A stretch of DNA of 21,540 nucleotides from Bdellovibrionales bacterium (GCA_020434645.1 JAGRAK010000004.1:1-21540), one strand, 5' to 3'; counted from the stretch's first letter, positions 6,328 through 13,911 are shown. Notes: generated by a model not told the origin, from the sequence alone. Numbers and translations: made by a program.

Positions 6328-8745
6328 ATGCGCAAGTTCATTCTACTCACGTTCTGTATCTTATTCGGATTACTGCCCCACTCTGAAGCCGTATCGGCCG
6401 CGAAAATGTCAAAAAAGCAAAAGGCGCAGTTTTCAAAACCCTTTCCGATGTTGACCTTCGAGCAAATCGCCAGGCTCGAGTACTCTCAGCGAGTAAAGTA
6501 TGTTAAGCAGTTTCGTCGCATTGCCCTAGAAATCGAAAAAGCGCAATTTATGTTCAAAGACCCGCTTTTCGTCAACAATCAATTGAAGGATGCCGGCGAC
6601 AAATCTGAACTTTACGCCTTCATAATGGGAGACTTTTCTTATGCAGCTGACGATCACACTCGAGGAGCTCAAATATCAGATCGATGTATATATGCCTACA
6701 ACTTAAGTAAATACCCTTCTGCACCTAGCGGAGAACGAAAACCCTTTGGTTGCGAAATTCCAAGTGGTGCAAGATGCAATGGTGCCAATGGTGCCGGAGT
6801 TCAATGTGGCTATTACCTATCGGGCTTAAGTGGAGCCGCTGATCGCGCCTGCATACCAAATGCTGTGCGATATAGAGCGACATCAGAATGTGATGTGGTT
6901 CGCTCTACACTTTCAAAAGAAAATGGCGCAGCCATTAACTCATCAATTGCTGACGCTGAAAAGTATTTCAAATTTAAAGTACCCGGGGCAAAAATTTCGA
7001 AAGCCGACATGACAAGTGAAAGCGCCGCGGCTGTTTTAAAAAACTTAGCAGACAACGCTTATGATGATAAAGCTTATGCAGAGTTAATATACGTACTTTC
7101 ATTTTATAAGAAGAATAATGTTCAAATCCCGCTCAATCATTTAGGCGAGCAATACAATGCGATACGACCGGACGTATTTGAATCCAACGTCAACACTTTG
7201 CAAGCTAGTGTAAATCAGGTTTTTGGTGATTATATTAACCATTGTTCTCGCCCACTTTCTCAAGATGAAGTGAGCAAGCTTCGCGACCCGAAATGGATCA
7301 ACGAGGCCGCGCAAAAAGGATTTTCTGCCGCTGTACTTGAAAAACGTCGTGTAGATGCCGTTGCACAACTTGATAGCGTTAGCAGCTCTGAATATCGCGT
7401 AGATAATGTTCTACAAATCCCAGAATGCCGCGCGATTTATGCCCGACGCGATGAAATCCAACGTAAAATGCATGAAATCGTAGGCAGTTACCCTGAACTT
7501 TCAGATGATGCACCCGCGATAGAGGTACCAACCCCCCCAGCACCCCCGAAAGATAATTATACAATACAGTCTACAGGTTGCTCATCAAATGTGGTGGCTG
7601 AAGTCGATCAGCTCTACTGGAGTTCTGCTCGCTGTGTTTCTTGTCTTGCCGAGCGCAATATGGCGAAAACCGCAAATGCTCAGACTTCTCAAGAAGAAAA
7701 AGATCGCCGACAATTTTATTCAACCTCAAAAAAATGGCTTTCGCTCTTGAGCACAATGGTCATCGCTTGTGACGATGGCGTTTCAAACAACACTCATGTT
7801 ACACCCGAAACGATGATTCAGTATATGCAAACATACGGTCACTGCGACACTGATACTTATGAGTGGGATCCCGCTGGCCTTACAGGTGAAGAAAGAGCTC
7901 GAATCGAAGAATGGTCTGATAATGATTTTTGGTCAGACAAACGAAAAACTAGTGATCGCCCAGACATTGATATCAATAAAGACTTTGTGCGCGTTTATGG
8001 CATCAGCTATGAAAATGCAACCAAAGCATTTTGCGACCCAGACCAATTTAAAAAGAAATGGTACAATAGCCAAATTAGAAAGCGAAACGAAAACTATGTT
8101 AAGCCAACCAAATCTGTGCAAATGGCAGAGTCGCGCAAGCGCTGGCGTGATCTTCTTGACGGAAAATCGGACACCCGCTTAAAGCCAGTCATTAAGGTTT
8201 CACCAGATAACTACAAAAAAGATTCAGTGGCCGATGCACTCTTTCAGTGTATGCATGAATCAAGAAAAACTGCAGACGACCTTTATTCAGGCAACTCCAA
8301 CACTTGTTCTAAAACAGTTTCATTCAGAGACGGCAATTATCAAAACGGATTTGATAAGATGGTTGATGACATCAAGTCGAACGGAGGAACAGCTTTGATG
8401 TTCAATCGCTCTGATTGTTTTGTTGCAAAGCAATATGAACTCGATGACAGACCTACACGCGGTGATAAGCGCGAGAGCATAGGATTTGTTGATCCAAAAG
8501 CTCAATGGAATGATTTAGATCGGTATGCTCAGATGGCCTATTTCAAAGGAGACAAGCGCCCTGTACTTTCTGGCTTTCCACAATATGGCCGAGCCGGTGA
8601 GGTAAAAGATGGCCGCAACAGACGCCCAATAGAAATTGAAGCCGAGTATCTCAATAGCTATAGCTTCACTGTTCCTTCTGGCGAACTGTGTACCATTGCA
8701 AATGGTGGCTCATCTTCTTCTGGAGGAAGCCGCAAGGCAAAGTAG
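6328..8745 (+). CDS. Large secreted Cys-containing protein of unknown function
   Basis: 805 residues with a clear Sec signal peptide (MRK, then a hydrophobic core FILLTFCILFGLL, possible cleavage at SEA or VSA, about 21-24). I chose ATG 6328 because GGAGA at 6316-6320 lies 7 nt upstream and the signal peptide begins there. The frame is open to a GTG at 6283, but that codon lies inside the leader hairpin and would add 15 residues ahead of the signal peptide. There are no recognised domains. Visible features: a Cys/Gly-rich segment (about 120-190), a charged helical region, a Pro-rich linker (about 397-412, PTPPAPPK), a CxxC (C436/C439) followed by further cysteines, a very polar Lys/Asp/Arg-rich second half, and a Ser/Gly tail ending in RKAK. 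The cysteines suggest periplasmic disulfides. It ends 3 nt before the convergent ispA stop. Confidence 0.85.
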   Translation: MRKFILLTFCILFGLLPHSEAVSAAKMSKKQKAQFSKPFPMLTFEQIARLEYSQRVKYVKQFRRIALEIEKAQFMFKDPLFVNNQLKDAGDKSELYAFIMGDFSYAADDHTRGAQISDRCIYAYNLSKYPSAPSGERKPFGCEIPSGARCNGANGAGVQCGYYLSGLSGAADRACIPNAVRYRATSECDVVRSTLSKENGAAINSSIADAEKYFKFKVPGAKISKADMTSESAAAVLKNLADNAYDDKAYAELIYVLSFYKKNNVQIPLNHLGEQYNAIRPDVFESNVNTLQASVNQVFGDYINHCSRPLSQDEVSKLRDPKWINEAAQKGFSAAVLEKRRVDAVAQLDSVSSSEYRVDNVLQIPECRAIYARRDEIQRKMHEIVGSYPELSDDAPAIEVPTPPAPPKDNYTIQSTGCSSNVVAEVDQLYWSSARCVSCLAERNMAKTANAQTSQEEKDRRQFYSTSKKWLSLLSTMVIACDDGVSNNTHVTPETMIQYMQTYGHCDTDTYEWDPAGLTGEERARIEEWSDNDFWSDKRKTSDRPDIDINKDFVRVYGISYENATKAFCDPDQFKKKWYNSQIRKRNENYVKPTKSVQMAESRKRWRDLLDGKSDTRLKPVIKVSPDNYKKDSVADALFQCMHESRKTADDLYSGNSNTCSKTVSFRDGNYQNGFDKMVDDIKSNGGTALMFNRSDCFVAKQYELDDRPTRGDKRESIGFVDPKAQWNDLDRYAQMAYFKGDKRPVLSGFPQYGRAGEVKDGRNRRPIEIEAEYLNSYSFTVPSGELCTIANGGSSSSGGSRKAK

Positions 8746-8748
8746 CAA

Positions 8749-9687
8749 TCATAATTTACGCGAAAAATTGTATTCAATTAAATCTCGAAGCCCCTGAGCT
8801 TCGAGACCAAATATTTCAAGCTGAGTTAAGGCTTGTTTTGTGGTTTTTGCGAGCAAGTTCTTAGTTTCTTCGATCCCAATAAGTTTAGGGAATCCAGAGC
8901 CCTCTAAATTTTTTGGATCATAATCAAGAATGTCGTCTGCAAGTTGAAATGCAAGCCCCAAGCTCAAGCCGAATTGTGAGATGACTTTTACTGAGTCATC
9001 AGACCGTGTGCTTTCAGCGGTCTTGGCTGAAACTTGATCCATCGCGATGATGGCTGCGCCCTCTGCCGCAACTCGGATCAATGCACCGGTTTTAAGTTCA
9101 TGCATTTTAAGAAGTTCATCTTTTGCGGGTTGTAAATTTTTGCTAACACTATCTTTTGGCTCCGCAAATAAATTATTTTCGTGATCCTTCAGCATAGAAA
9201 CATCTGCAACCTGGCCGGCCACCATTCCTGTCGTGCCCGCGGCTTCACTTAACAGCAAGCATAGCTTCAAGCCGACTGCAGGGTTCTCCCCGTAGTGCTG
9301 ACTGATAATATAAAATGCTTCAGTCAGCAGAGCATCTCCCGCTAGCAAGGCCGTCGCTTCATCAAATTTAATATGATTGGTTGGCTCTCCTCGGCGAACA
9401 TCATCATTGTCCATACATGGCAAATCGTCATGTATTAAGGAATACGTATGAACCATCTCAACCGCAGACGCGAAGGGCAAAATGAACTTATAATCTAATT
9501 TATAAGTGTCGGCGACAAGACTTGAAAGCACTGGTCTAAACCGTTTTCCCCCGGTAAAGAGCGAATACTCCATGCTGTCGATCAATTTGTCTGCTGACAC
9601 CGGCAACTGCTGTCTTCGTACAGCAAAATGCTGTCGCAAGAACGCTTCAAACTGAGAGAGAAATTTCTCTGAACTTTTCAATGTCAA
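8749..9687 (-). CDS. ispA: Farnesyl diphosphate synthase (polyprenyl synthetase)
   Basis: 312 residues; condenses IPP with DMAPP and geranyl-PP to make farnesyl-PP for undecaprenyl and quinone side-chain synthesis. The first aspartate-rich motif is DDLPCMD (D87, D88, D93), with the two-residue insertion typical of bacterial type II enzymes. The second is DDILD (251-255). GGKRFRP (46-52) and HELKTGALI (196-204) are the other expected substrate-binding stretches. YSLIHDD before the first motif matches short-chain (C15) enzymes. A Lys/Glu-rich insertion lies at about 165-190. The start ATG overlaps the xseB stop as ATGA (9684-9687), indicating translational coupling. dxs, which often follows in other bacteria, is not here. 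Confidence 0.93.
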   Translation of the reverse strand: MTLKSSEKFLSQFEAFLRQHFAVRRQQLPVSADKLIDSMEYSLFTGGKRFRPVLSSLVADTYKLDYKFILPFASAVEMVHTYSLIHDDLPCMDNDDVRRGEPTNHIKFDEATALLAGDALLTEAFYIISQHYGENPAVGLKLCLLLSEAAGTTGMVAGQVADVSMLKDHENNLFAEPKDSVSKNLQPAKDELLKMHELKTGALIRVAAEGAAIIAMDQVSAKTAESTRSDDSVKVISQFGLSLGLAFQLADDILDYDPKNLEGSGFPKLIGIEETKNLLAKTTKQALTQLEIFGLEAQGLRDLIEYNFSRKL

Positions 9688-9905
9688 TCGGCCTCGTCAA
9701 AATTTTTCGTATGAGCTTTTCCGTCAGCATCAACTTTAAGTAGAACCTTCACCTTCTCTTCAGCCTCGGTGAGCTGCTTTTGGCATTCACGAGAGTTTTT
9801 CACGCCTTCTTCAAAAAGCTTCAATGATTCTTCGAGCGGAAGGTTCCCACTTTCCATTTTAGTCACAATCTCTTCTAGTCTTGATAATTTTTTTTCGAAA
9901 TCCAT
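9684..9905 (-). CDS. xseB: Exodeoxyribonuclease VII small subunit
   Basis: 73 residues when started at ATG 9905, a normal length for XseB. The choice is supported by a strong GGAGG at 9912-9916, 6 nt upstream. A longer frame starting with TTG at 9923 would place that Shine-Dalgarno inside the coding region. Conserved features are DFEKKLSRLEEIV, then MESGNLPLEESLKLFEEG, then a helix rich in Glu/Lys. It binds XseA to form the exonuclease VII complex that degrades single-stranded DNA from both ends. It lies 79 nt downstream of xseA and overlaps ispA by 4 nt. Confidence 0.95.
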   Translation of the reverse strand: MDFEKKLSRLEEIVTKMESGNLPLEESLKLFEEGVKNSRECQKQLTEAEEKVKVLLKVDADGKAHTKNFDEAD

Positions 9906-9984
9906 TTTGTTCCTCCGGTTCAATTAAAATTTCTAAATTTGCTTTCAATCTAATCAACATGTCTTATTCGCTGCCATCTCACCT

Positions 9985-11514
9985 TCACTTGTGAATACTC
10001 TTGACTTCGACAGTCAGGCCTCCTTGAGCAAGCGTAATATTTAATTGCTCGCCAGGTACCACATCACCAGATGACTTGACGATAATTTTTTTTACACCGC
10101 TTAATTTCTCAACTATCGAGTACCCTCTTTCAACTACACGTAGTGGGCTCATGGCATCTAAGCGCCCTGCACTTTGTCTGAGGAGCGAACTGCTTTTTTC
10201 AATATTTTTCACAATTGAATTTCTGAGGCTCATCTCTGCAAGTTGCAATCGCTTTAAGAGCTTCACAAGCATTTCTCTCGGTGAGCCGAGTTTTTTAAGC
10301 GCCAACTCAACTGTCATTCGCTGGTCTTCAATATAACGAAACACAGCTGACTCAAGACGAGTTGAGAGCTCATCACAACGAATTTGCAAGTCTTGCAACT
10401 TTCTCTGCGGATCAACTAAACGTTTACTTAATGACCGCACCTCATCAGACACCCGTCTAAAATTACTACTAAACCCCTGCCACAGGCGCGTCTTCAAACT
10501 TTGAATTTTCTCTTCAATTTCAGTTGCACTCTTCACAACAAGTTCTGCCGCCGCAGAGGGCGTTGGCGCTCTTAAGTCAGCAACAAAATCTGCAATTGTG
10601 AAGTCAACCTCATGACCAACCGCCGATATTGTCGGAATCCTCGACGCCGCAATTGCTCTCGCGACACGCTCATCATTGAACGCCCAGAGGTCTTCTATTG
10701 AGCCTCCACCTCTGCCGACTATAATCACATCCACGTCTGAAACTTTATTTATAAGTTGAATGGCTGAAACGATCGATGCTGGAGCTGGATCTCCCTGCAC
10801 CAAAGCGGGCGCTAGTGTTATACGTGCAGAGCGGTAACGCCTTCGTAACACATTTAAAATATCTTGAATCGCGGCGCCGGTGGGAGATGTGACTAATCCA
10901 ATATGTTTCGGAAATTGTGGTATCGCGCGCTTACGTTTTAAATCAAACAACCCTTCTGTTTGCAATTTGGCCTTGAGTTGCTCGTAAGCTTTTTGTAATG
11001 CGCCGGCGCCGACAGGCTCCATGTACTCGCAAAAAATTTGATAGTTACCGCGCACTTCGTAAACTGTGACCTTACCGCGAATTATAACCTCGAGACCATT
11101 TTCAGGTCTGAATTTTAATTTGGAATTAAGCCCCTTAAACATTACGGCGCTGATTTGCGCATTTTCATCTTTTAACGAAAAATAAAAATGGCCTGAAGTA
11201 TGAGCTTTAAAATTTGAGATTTCTGCCCGCAACCAAATATGGTTGAACTCACCCTCGAGCATTTGCCGAATGAGTGAGTTGATTTCAGATACTGTATGAA
11301 CATGGGGGGATTCTGAGTCTTTTGATGGAGACATCTTCGCTGCCGATGCCGCTGCCGCTGCAGATGTCGATGTCGATGCCGATGTCGACTCCTCGTCAAA
11401 TGTTTCTATTACGTTTTCGGAGCGCTCAACGACTGCCGCCCTTGATTTATCAGCTGTTGCTTTATCAGCTGGAGGCGTCTCTTCTAGATTGAATCCCATT
11501 TGAATCTTTGTCAC
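9985..11514 (-). CDS. xseA: Exodeoxyribonuclease VII large subunit
   Basis: Catalytic subunit of exonuclease VII. 509 residues, longer than E. coli XseA (about 456) because of an N-terminal extension of about 70 residues with the low-complexity run STSASTSTSAAAAASAAK (43-60). An OB-fold DNA-binding domain follows (about 72-168, with IWLRAEISNF and SGHFYFSLKD). The nuclease domain has IGLVTSPTGAAIQD (205-218), GRGGGSIEDLWAFNDE (267-282) and GHEVDFTIADFVADLRAPTPSAAAE (300-324), in that order. The C-terminal coiled-coil part runs from about 330 to 450. The start is GTG at 11514 with AAGG 6 nt upstream; ATG 11499 or ATG 11334 are alternatives, the latter removing the odd extension but lacking a ribosome binding site. 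It begins the xseA-xseB-ispA group. Confidence 0.95.
   Translation of the reverse strand: MTKIQMGFNLEETPPADKATADKSRAAVVERSENVIETFDEESTSASTSTSAAAAASAAKMSPSKDSESPHVHTVSEINSLIRQMLEGEFNHIWLRAEISNFKAHTSGHFYFSLKDENAQISAVMFKGLNSKLKFRPENGLEVIIRGKVTVYEVRGNYQIFCEYMEPVGAGALQKAYEQLKAKLQTEGLFDLKRKRAIPQFPKHIGLVTSPTGAAIQDILNVLRRRYRSARITLAPALVQGDPAPASIVSAIQLINKVSDVDVIIVGRGGGSIEDLWAFNDERVARAIAASRIPTISAVGHEVDFTIADFVADLRAPTPSAAAELVVKSATEIEEKIQSLKTRLWQGFSSNFRRVSDEVRSLSKRLVDPQRKLQDLQIRCDELSTRLESAVFRYIEDQRMTVELALKKLGSPREMLVKLLKRLQLAEMSLRNSIVKNIEKSSSLLRQSAGRLDAMSPLRVVERGYSIVEKLSGVKKIIVKSSGDVVPGEQLNITLAQGGLTVEVKSIHK
11335..11394. repeat. Imperfect 3/6-nt simple repeat within xseA
   Basis: Alternating GATGTC, GATGCC and GCTGCC hexamers make up about 60 nt and encode the Ser/Thr/Ala tract of the XseA N-terminal extension. 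Gain or loss of units would keep the frame and change only the linker length. Confidence 0.7.
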
Positions 11515-11603
11515 AAATTGCCTTAGTCTTTTCTACACGCGTCTTTTTGCGTGAGTCATTTGCATTTCTAGCGCGTCCACACTAAGACAGGCACGTCTTT
11601 GAG

Positions 11604-12860
11604 TCAAAGAAACTTGTTAACATGTTTTGACATATGCTCAAGGCCAAATAGCCGCTTGGCTTCGTATAAATTGTGCGTCTGACAAAGTAACCTTAGATTT
11701 TCAATTTCTGTTTTACCGCCCTTTGCAACAGGCACAATATGATCAACTTCAAGTCTATAGCGCGAGCCGCAGGGCTTAGAATCTCCTTTGGCCTTAAAGC
11801 TACATTTCGCCTCGCACTTTCGCCAAACTTCGGCTTTTAGGTGTGTCGAGATGTATGGTCGACAAATTTTATATTCAGGTTGAAGCTTTTCAGACTGAGT
11901 CTTTTCAGGCTGGGCTATTCCCGAATGTGTCAATTCATGTCGGGGCAGATTAGATGAAGTCTCTTCACATATAGTGCCCTGAGCATCAGGTACTTTTTCT
12001 GATGTGCTCTTGACGCACAGTATACCCGACGTCGGTTTCGCATGGCGCAATTCTTTACTACGATCCGAAGTTCCGCCGGACGCCTGAATTGAATTTTCTT
12101 CTCCTGCTTCAAATAAATTTTTACTCGCACCCTGAACTAAATTTTTACTTGTGCCATGAAATAAATTTTTACTCGCAATCTGAACAAAATTTTTGCTGGG
12201 CCTATGAGACGAACCGCGATTAGCAGTTCTATCTAGTTTAGATATGGCTATATCTGAAGCTTCATTTATGACCTCACGGTAACTTGCTCGTGGGATTTTA
12301 CCGGAAATAAGAAGACGAATTTTATCTAATTTGGTTAATAATACACTGTCAGCAATAAACTTAATTTCAGTTAAGTCATCGGTGATTTGCCGTTGCCTAT
12401 CCTTTGGCACAGAATTAGGCGACAAGTGGAGTAAAATCTTATCTACCTCTCGAACGGACTTATTTTCAACTTGAGATATAATCTCCCGCTTTTCTGTATT
12501 TGAAAGCTGAATTGAATTCTCTGATTTAATATCTCGAAAAAAGGTCTGCACCTTTGCCGCCGAGCTTAGACTTATAGATCCAGATGATACCTTTAGTTCA
12601 ACCTCTGGCACATCGCGAATAAGCCTCATCGTCGCAATTCGCCGATAAGCCGCCCCAGATGAATAGCTAAAACGACGAACCAGAAAATCATACAACGACG
12701 GATACCCCATTTTGGCATAAATCATTCGGCGATCAATTTCGCGCAAATGCTGAAGAAGCTCCGCCGTCAGTCGACGCTCCTCTTGAATAATTTTTTCGGT
12801 ATTTATTAAAATATCTTCGTCTGAAACTTGTCTCAGTAAATTTAACTTTTCTTGCATCAT
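11604..12860 (-). CDS. HNH endonuclease with repeat-containing linker
   Basis: 418 residues. The N-terminal helical domain (about 1-200) contains RRMIYAKMGYPSLYDFLVRRF and AAYRRIATMRLI, which look like a DNA-associated helical region I recall from HNH proteins in Bdellovibrio-type genomes. The middle (about 210-325) is low-complexity, with four octapeptide repeats. The C-terminal HNH nuclease domain has the core D373-H374-I-V-P, then GGKTEIENLRLLC with N388 and C393, then H396-N. Cysteines C349, C353 and C364 before the core plausibly bind structural zinc. The start ATG at 12860 has AAGGG 7-8 nt upstream. Target and role are unknown; such proteins may be selfish or house-keeping nucleases. 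It lies 89 nt upstream of xseA. Confidence 0.85.
   Translation of the reverse strand: MMQEKLNLLRQVSDEDILINTEKIIQEERRLTAELLQHLREIDRRMIYAKMGYPSLYDFLVRRFSYSSGAAYRRIATMRLIRDVPEVELKVSSGSISLSSAAKVQTFFRDIKSENSIQLSNTEKREIISQVENKSVREVDKILLHLSPNSVPKDRQRQITDDLTEIKFIADSVLLTKLDKIRLLISGKIPRASYREVINEASDIAISKLDRTANRGSSHRPSKNFVQIASKNLFHGTSKNLVQGASKNLFEAGEENSIQASGGTSDRSKELRHAKPTSGILCVKSTSEKVPDAQGTICEETSSNLPRHELTHSGIAQPEKTQSEKLQPEYKICRPYISTHLKAEVWRKCEAKCSFKAKGDSKPCGSRYRLEVDHIVPVAKGGKTEIENLRLLCQTHNLYEAKRLFGLEHMSKHVNKFL
12102..12197 (-). repeat. Four tandem 24-bp units in the HNH gene
   Basis: The poly-T run of AAATTTTT recurs at 12115, 12139, 12163 and 12187, an exact 24-nt period. The units encode SKNFVQIA, SKNLFHGT, SKNLVQGA and SKNLFEAG (residues 222-253). 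The 24-nt period keeps the frame. Confidence 0.85.
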
Positions 12861-13048
12861 GTAAGTTCCCTTCTTTCATTTTTAACCACGGCTCATTACT
12901 TCAGGCATGATCTTCTGCCTGCACAAAATAGCGCACGAAAACCTCTATGCGATATCGCGGCCAATAAAAAAAGAAGCCAGCTCAAGCAGAATCAATATTT
13001 AGGTTGAAAATTACAGAATTTGAATTCGCGTCCCGGATGCGGACAATT

Positions 13049-13264
13049 TTACGCTTGCCAGATGTTTTGCAATGACCAGAGCGCGCCCATCACGAGACAA
13101 ACTATGCCCAGCGTACGGTGCATATTCATTTGCTGCACGAGACTTGTCGGGAATCGCTCTTCAGCAATTTGCATGAGCTTTGGCGAATTCAGTACAAATG
13201 TCATCAAAGCCCCATAGGCGAGGATTATAAAAGGAAAAATAAAATCAAGTTCTTTATATGTCAT
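13049..13264 (-). CDS. Small two-helix membrane protein, unknown function
   Basis: 71 residues with two hydrophobic segments, about 8-27 (IFPFIILAYGALMTFVLNSP) and about 51-67 (LGIVCLVMGALWSLQNIW), separated by a charged/polar loop with the central sequence EERFPTSLVQQ. The composition and the clean two-helix layout look like a real inner-membrane protein rather than a chance frame. The ribosome binding site is weak (GAAAAG upstream of ATG 13264). It is on the minus strand, between the HNH gene and the 6S RNA. Confidence 0.6.
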   Translation of the reverse strand: MTYKELDFIFPFIILAYGALMTFVLNSPKLMQIAEERFPTSLVQQMNMHRTLGIVCLVMGALWSLQNIWQA

Positions 13265-13384
13265 AATTCACTTTTCGGCGGTTACGTCTCAATGTGTTAC
13301 AGGACTTAGTGCTAATTTTTTCATCCTCCCGCGCACAATGTTCAATAATTAAAAATAAATCGTTCGGCACAAACATTGCGTCTA

Positions 13385-13413
13385 TTGTGAATGGCTGAAC
13401 ACTTCTATAAGAT
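13385..13413 (+). promoter_or_regulatory. Candidate promoter of the 6S RNA
   Basis: TTGTGA at 13385-13390 serves as -35. The -10 is TATAAG at 13406-13411 (15-nt spacer) or TAAGAT at 13408-13413 (17-nt spacer). Either predicts transcription starting at about 13418-13420, just before the closing stem of the RNA at 13423. Confidence 0.5.
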
Positions 13414-13417
13414 AAGT

Positions 13418-13587
13418 GTGTGCTCTTGTGATCACTTGAAAAGTGAACCCTACCGACAGAGATTAGGGGGCTGTCCCTGGGAATGGTGTGCAAGCTCACC
13501 TCGTAGTGAGAAGCCTGAAGTTCCTAAATGGCCTACCGCACTAGTTATTACGGGTTCATAGTCATAGCTGATCACAGGAGTTTTTTT
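13418..13587 (+). ncRNA. ssrS: 6S RNA (regulator of sigma70 RNA polymerase)
   Basis: About 170 nt, the usual size. 6S RNA mimics an open promoter and binds the housekeeping RNA polymerase holoenzyme. The closing stem is 13423-13434 with 13569-13580: twelve consecutive pairs, one of them U-G. After an asymmetric internal loop comes a second stem, TGAACCC (13444-13450) with GGGTTCA (13552-13558). The apical part aligns with my memory of E. coli 6S: GGTGTGCAAGCTC (13485-13497) versus GGUGAGCAUGCUC (11/13). A hairpin CTCAC/GTGAG (13495-13499/13506-13510) takes the place of CUCGG/CCGAG, i.e. compensatory changes. The stem runs straight into GAGAAGCCT (13508-13516), identical to E. coli. CTGTCCCTG (13471-13479) resembles the 5' strand of the central bubble. 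The RNA ends in a T7 run. Exact ends are estimates. Confidence 0.82.
13569..13587 (+). terminator. 3' arm of the 6S closing stem plus T7 run
   Basis: TGATCACAGGAG (13569-13580), which pairs with 13423-13434, is followed directly by seven T residues (13581-13587). The closing stem with the U-run gives a factor-independent end for the RNA, although the stem closes over a whole RNA rather than a short loop. Confidence 0.55.
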
Positions 13588-13810
13588 ATTTTCGCGCTCG
13601 GTTTTTTAGATGACCGCTACAAGCGTACCCCATGTGCCGAATGTTGACCATCGTCCAGCTGCAGCAAATGCGTTGGCTCTTCTTTTGTCTAGTCAGCGCG
13701 GCCTCGTCGTCAGGAGTGACGACTTCTCTAGTGGAAATTGATACAATTGACCAATAGGTTTTGGATTTATTCTTAGTACTGAAATGCACTTTGAGTTCAA
13801 AATTATATAT
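13588..13810. other. Non-coding stretch after the 6S RNA
   Basis: No convincing gene. There is a 43-codon plus-strand frame (ATG 13610 to TGA 13741) directly after a stop and without a ribosome binding site, and a 67-codon minus-strand frame at 13586-13789 with no domain or ribosome binding site. I treat both as chance. The last part, toward 13810, is AT-rich and leads into the regulatory region of the next gene. Confidence 0.5.
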
Positions 13811-13825
13811 GTCTCATTTTGAGAC
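13811..13825. promoter_or_regulatory. Palindromic upstream site (possible enhancer-binding-protein site)
   Basis: GTCTCA (13811-13816) and TGAGAC (13820-13825) form perfect 6-bp arms around TTT. The centre lies about 80 nt before the start site predicted from the sigma54 promoter, where activators of sigma54 polymerase often bind. The activator is unknown. Confidence 0.45.
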
Positions 13826-13871
13826 GCTGAGATTAACAAATTATATCGGCTGTAGAATTTAGAGGTGAAAC

Positions 13872-13887
13872 TGGCATAGCCATTGCT
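13872..13887 (+). promoter_or_regulatory. Sigma54 (-24/-12) promoter of the coiled-coil secreted protein gene
   Basis: TGGCATAGCCATTGCT fits the sigma54 consensus TGGCAYRNNNNTTGCW at every defined position, with the invariant GG at 13873-13874 and GC at 13885-13886 in correct spacing. Transcription would start near 13898, 14 nt before the ATG. A TATAAT at 13889-13894 overlaps the region; its best -35 (GTGAAA, 18-nt spacer) is poorer, so a sigma70 alternative remains. Confidence 0.6.
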
Positions 13888-13911
13888 CTATAATACCTGC
13901 AGGGGGATCAA

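Noticed and set aside
7859..8182. 107-codon plus-strand frame inside the large secreted protein gene
   Set aside because: It is a second frame of a long, continuous coding region with a signal peptide; no own ribosome binding site or domain.
9906..9923. TTG start at 9923 for xseB
   Set aside because: The GGAGG that serves ATG 9905 would then be inside the gene, and the extra six residues are absent from the XseB pattern.
12902..12958. Hairpin CAGGCA-N8-TGCCTG (12902-12921) and palindrome GCGATATCGC (12949-12958) upstream of the HNH gene
   Set aside because: Short dyads of this size are expected by chance in a window of this length; no promoter boxes are placed convincingly around them.
12966..12972. 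A7 run as a terminator of the small membrane protein gene on the minus strand
   Set aside because: The run would be a U-tract on that strand, but no stable stem precedes it.
13254..13499. 81-codon minus-strand frame
   Set aside because: It overlaps both the small membrane protein gene's start and much of the 6S RNA, with no domain or membrane segment.
13444..13558. Riboswitch or tmRNA reading of the structured region (GGGTTCA resembles a tRNA T-arm)
   Set aside because: No cyclic-di-GMP, TPP, cobalamin or glycine riboswitch signature and no tmRNA ends are present; the 6S alignment explains stem, apical loop and T-run together.
13586..13789. 67-codon minus-strand frame next to the 6S RNA
   Set aside because: No ribosome binding site, no recognisable feature, and it touches the 6S terminator; most likely chance.
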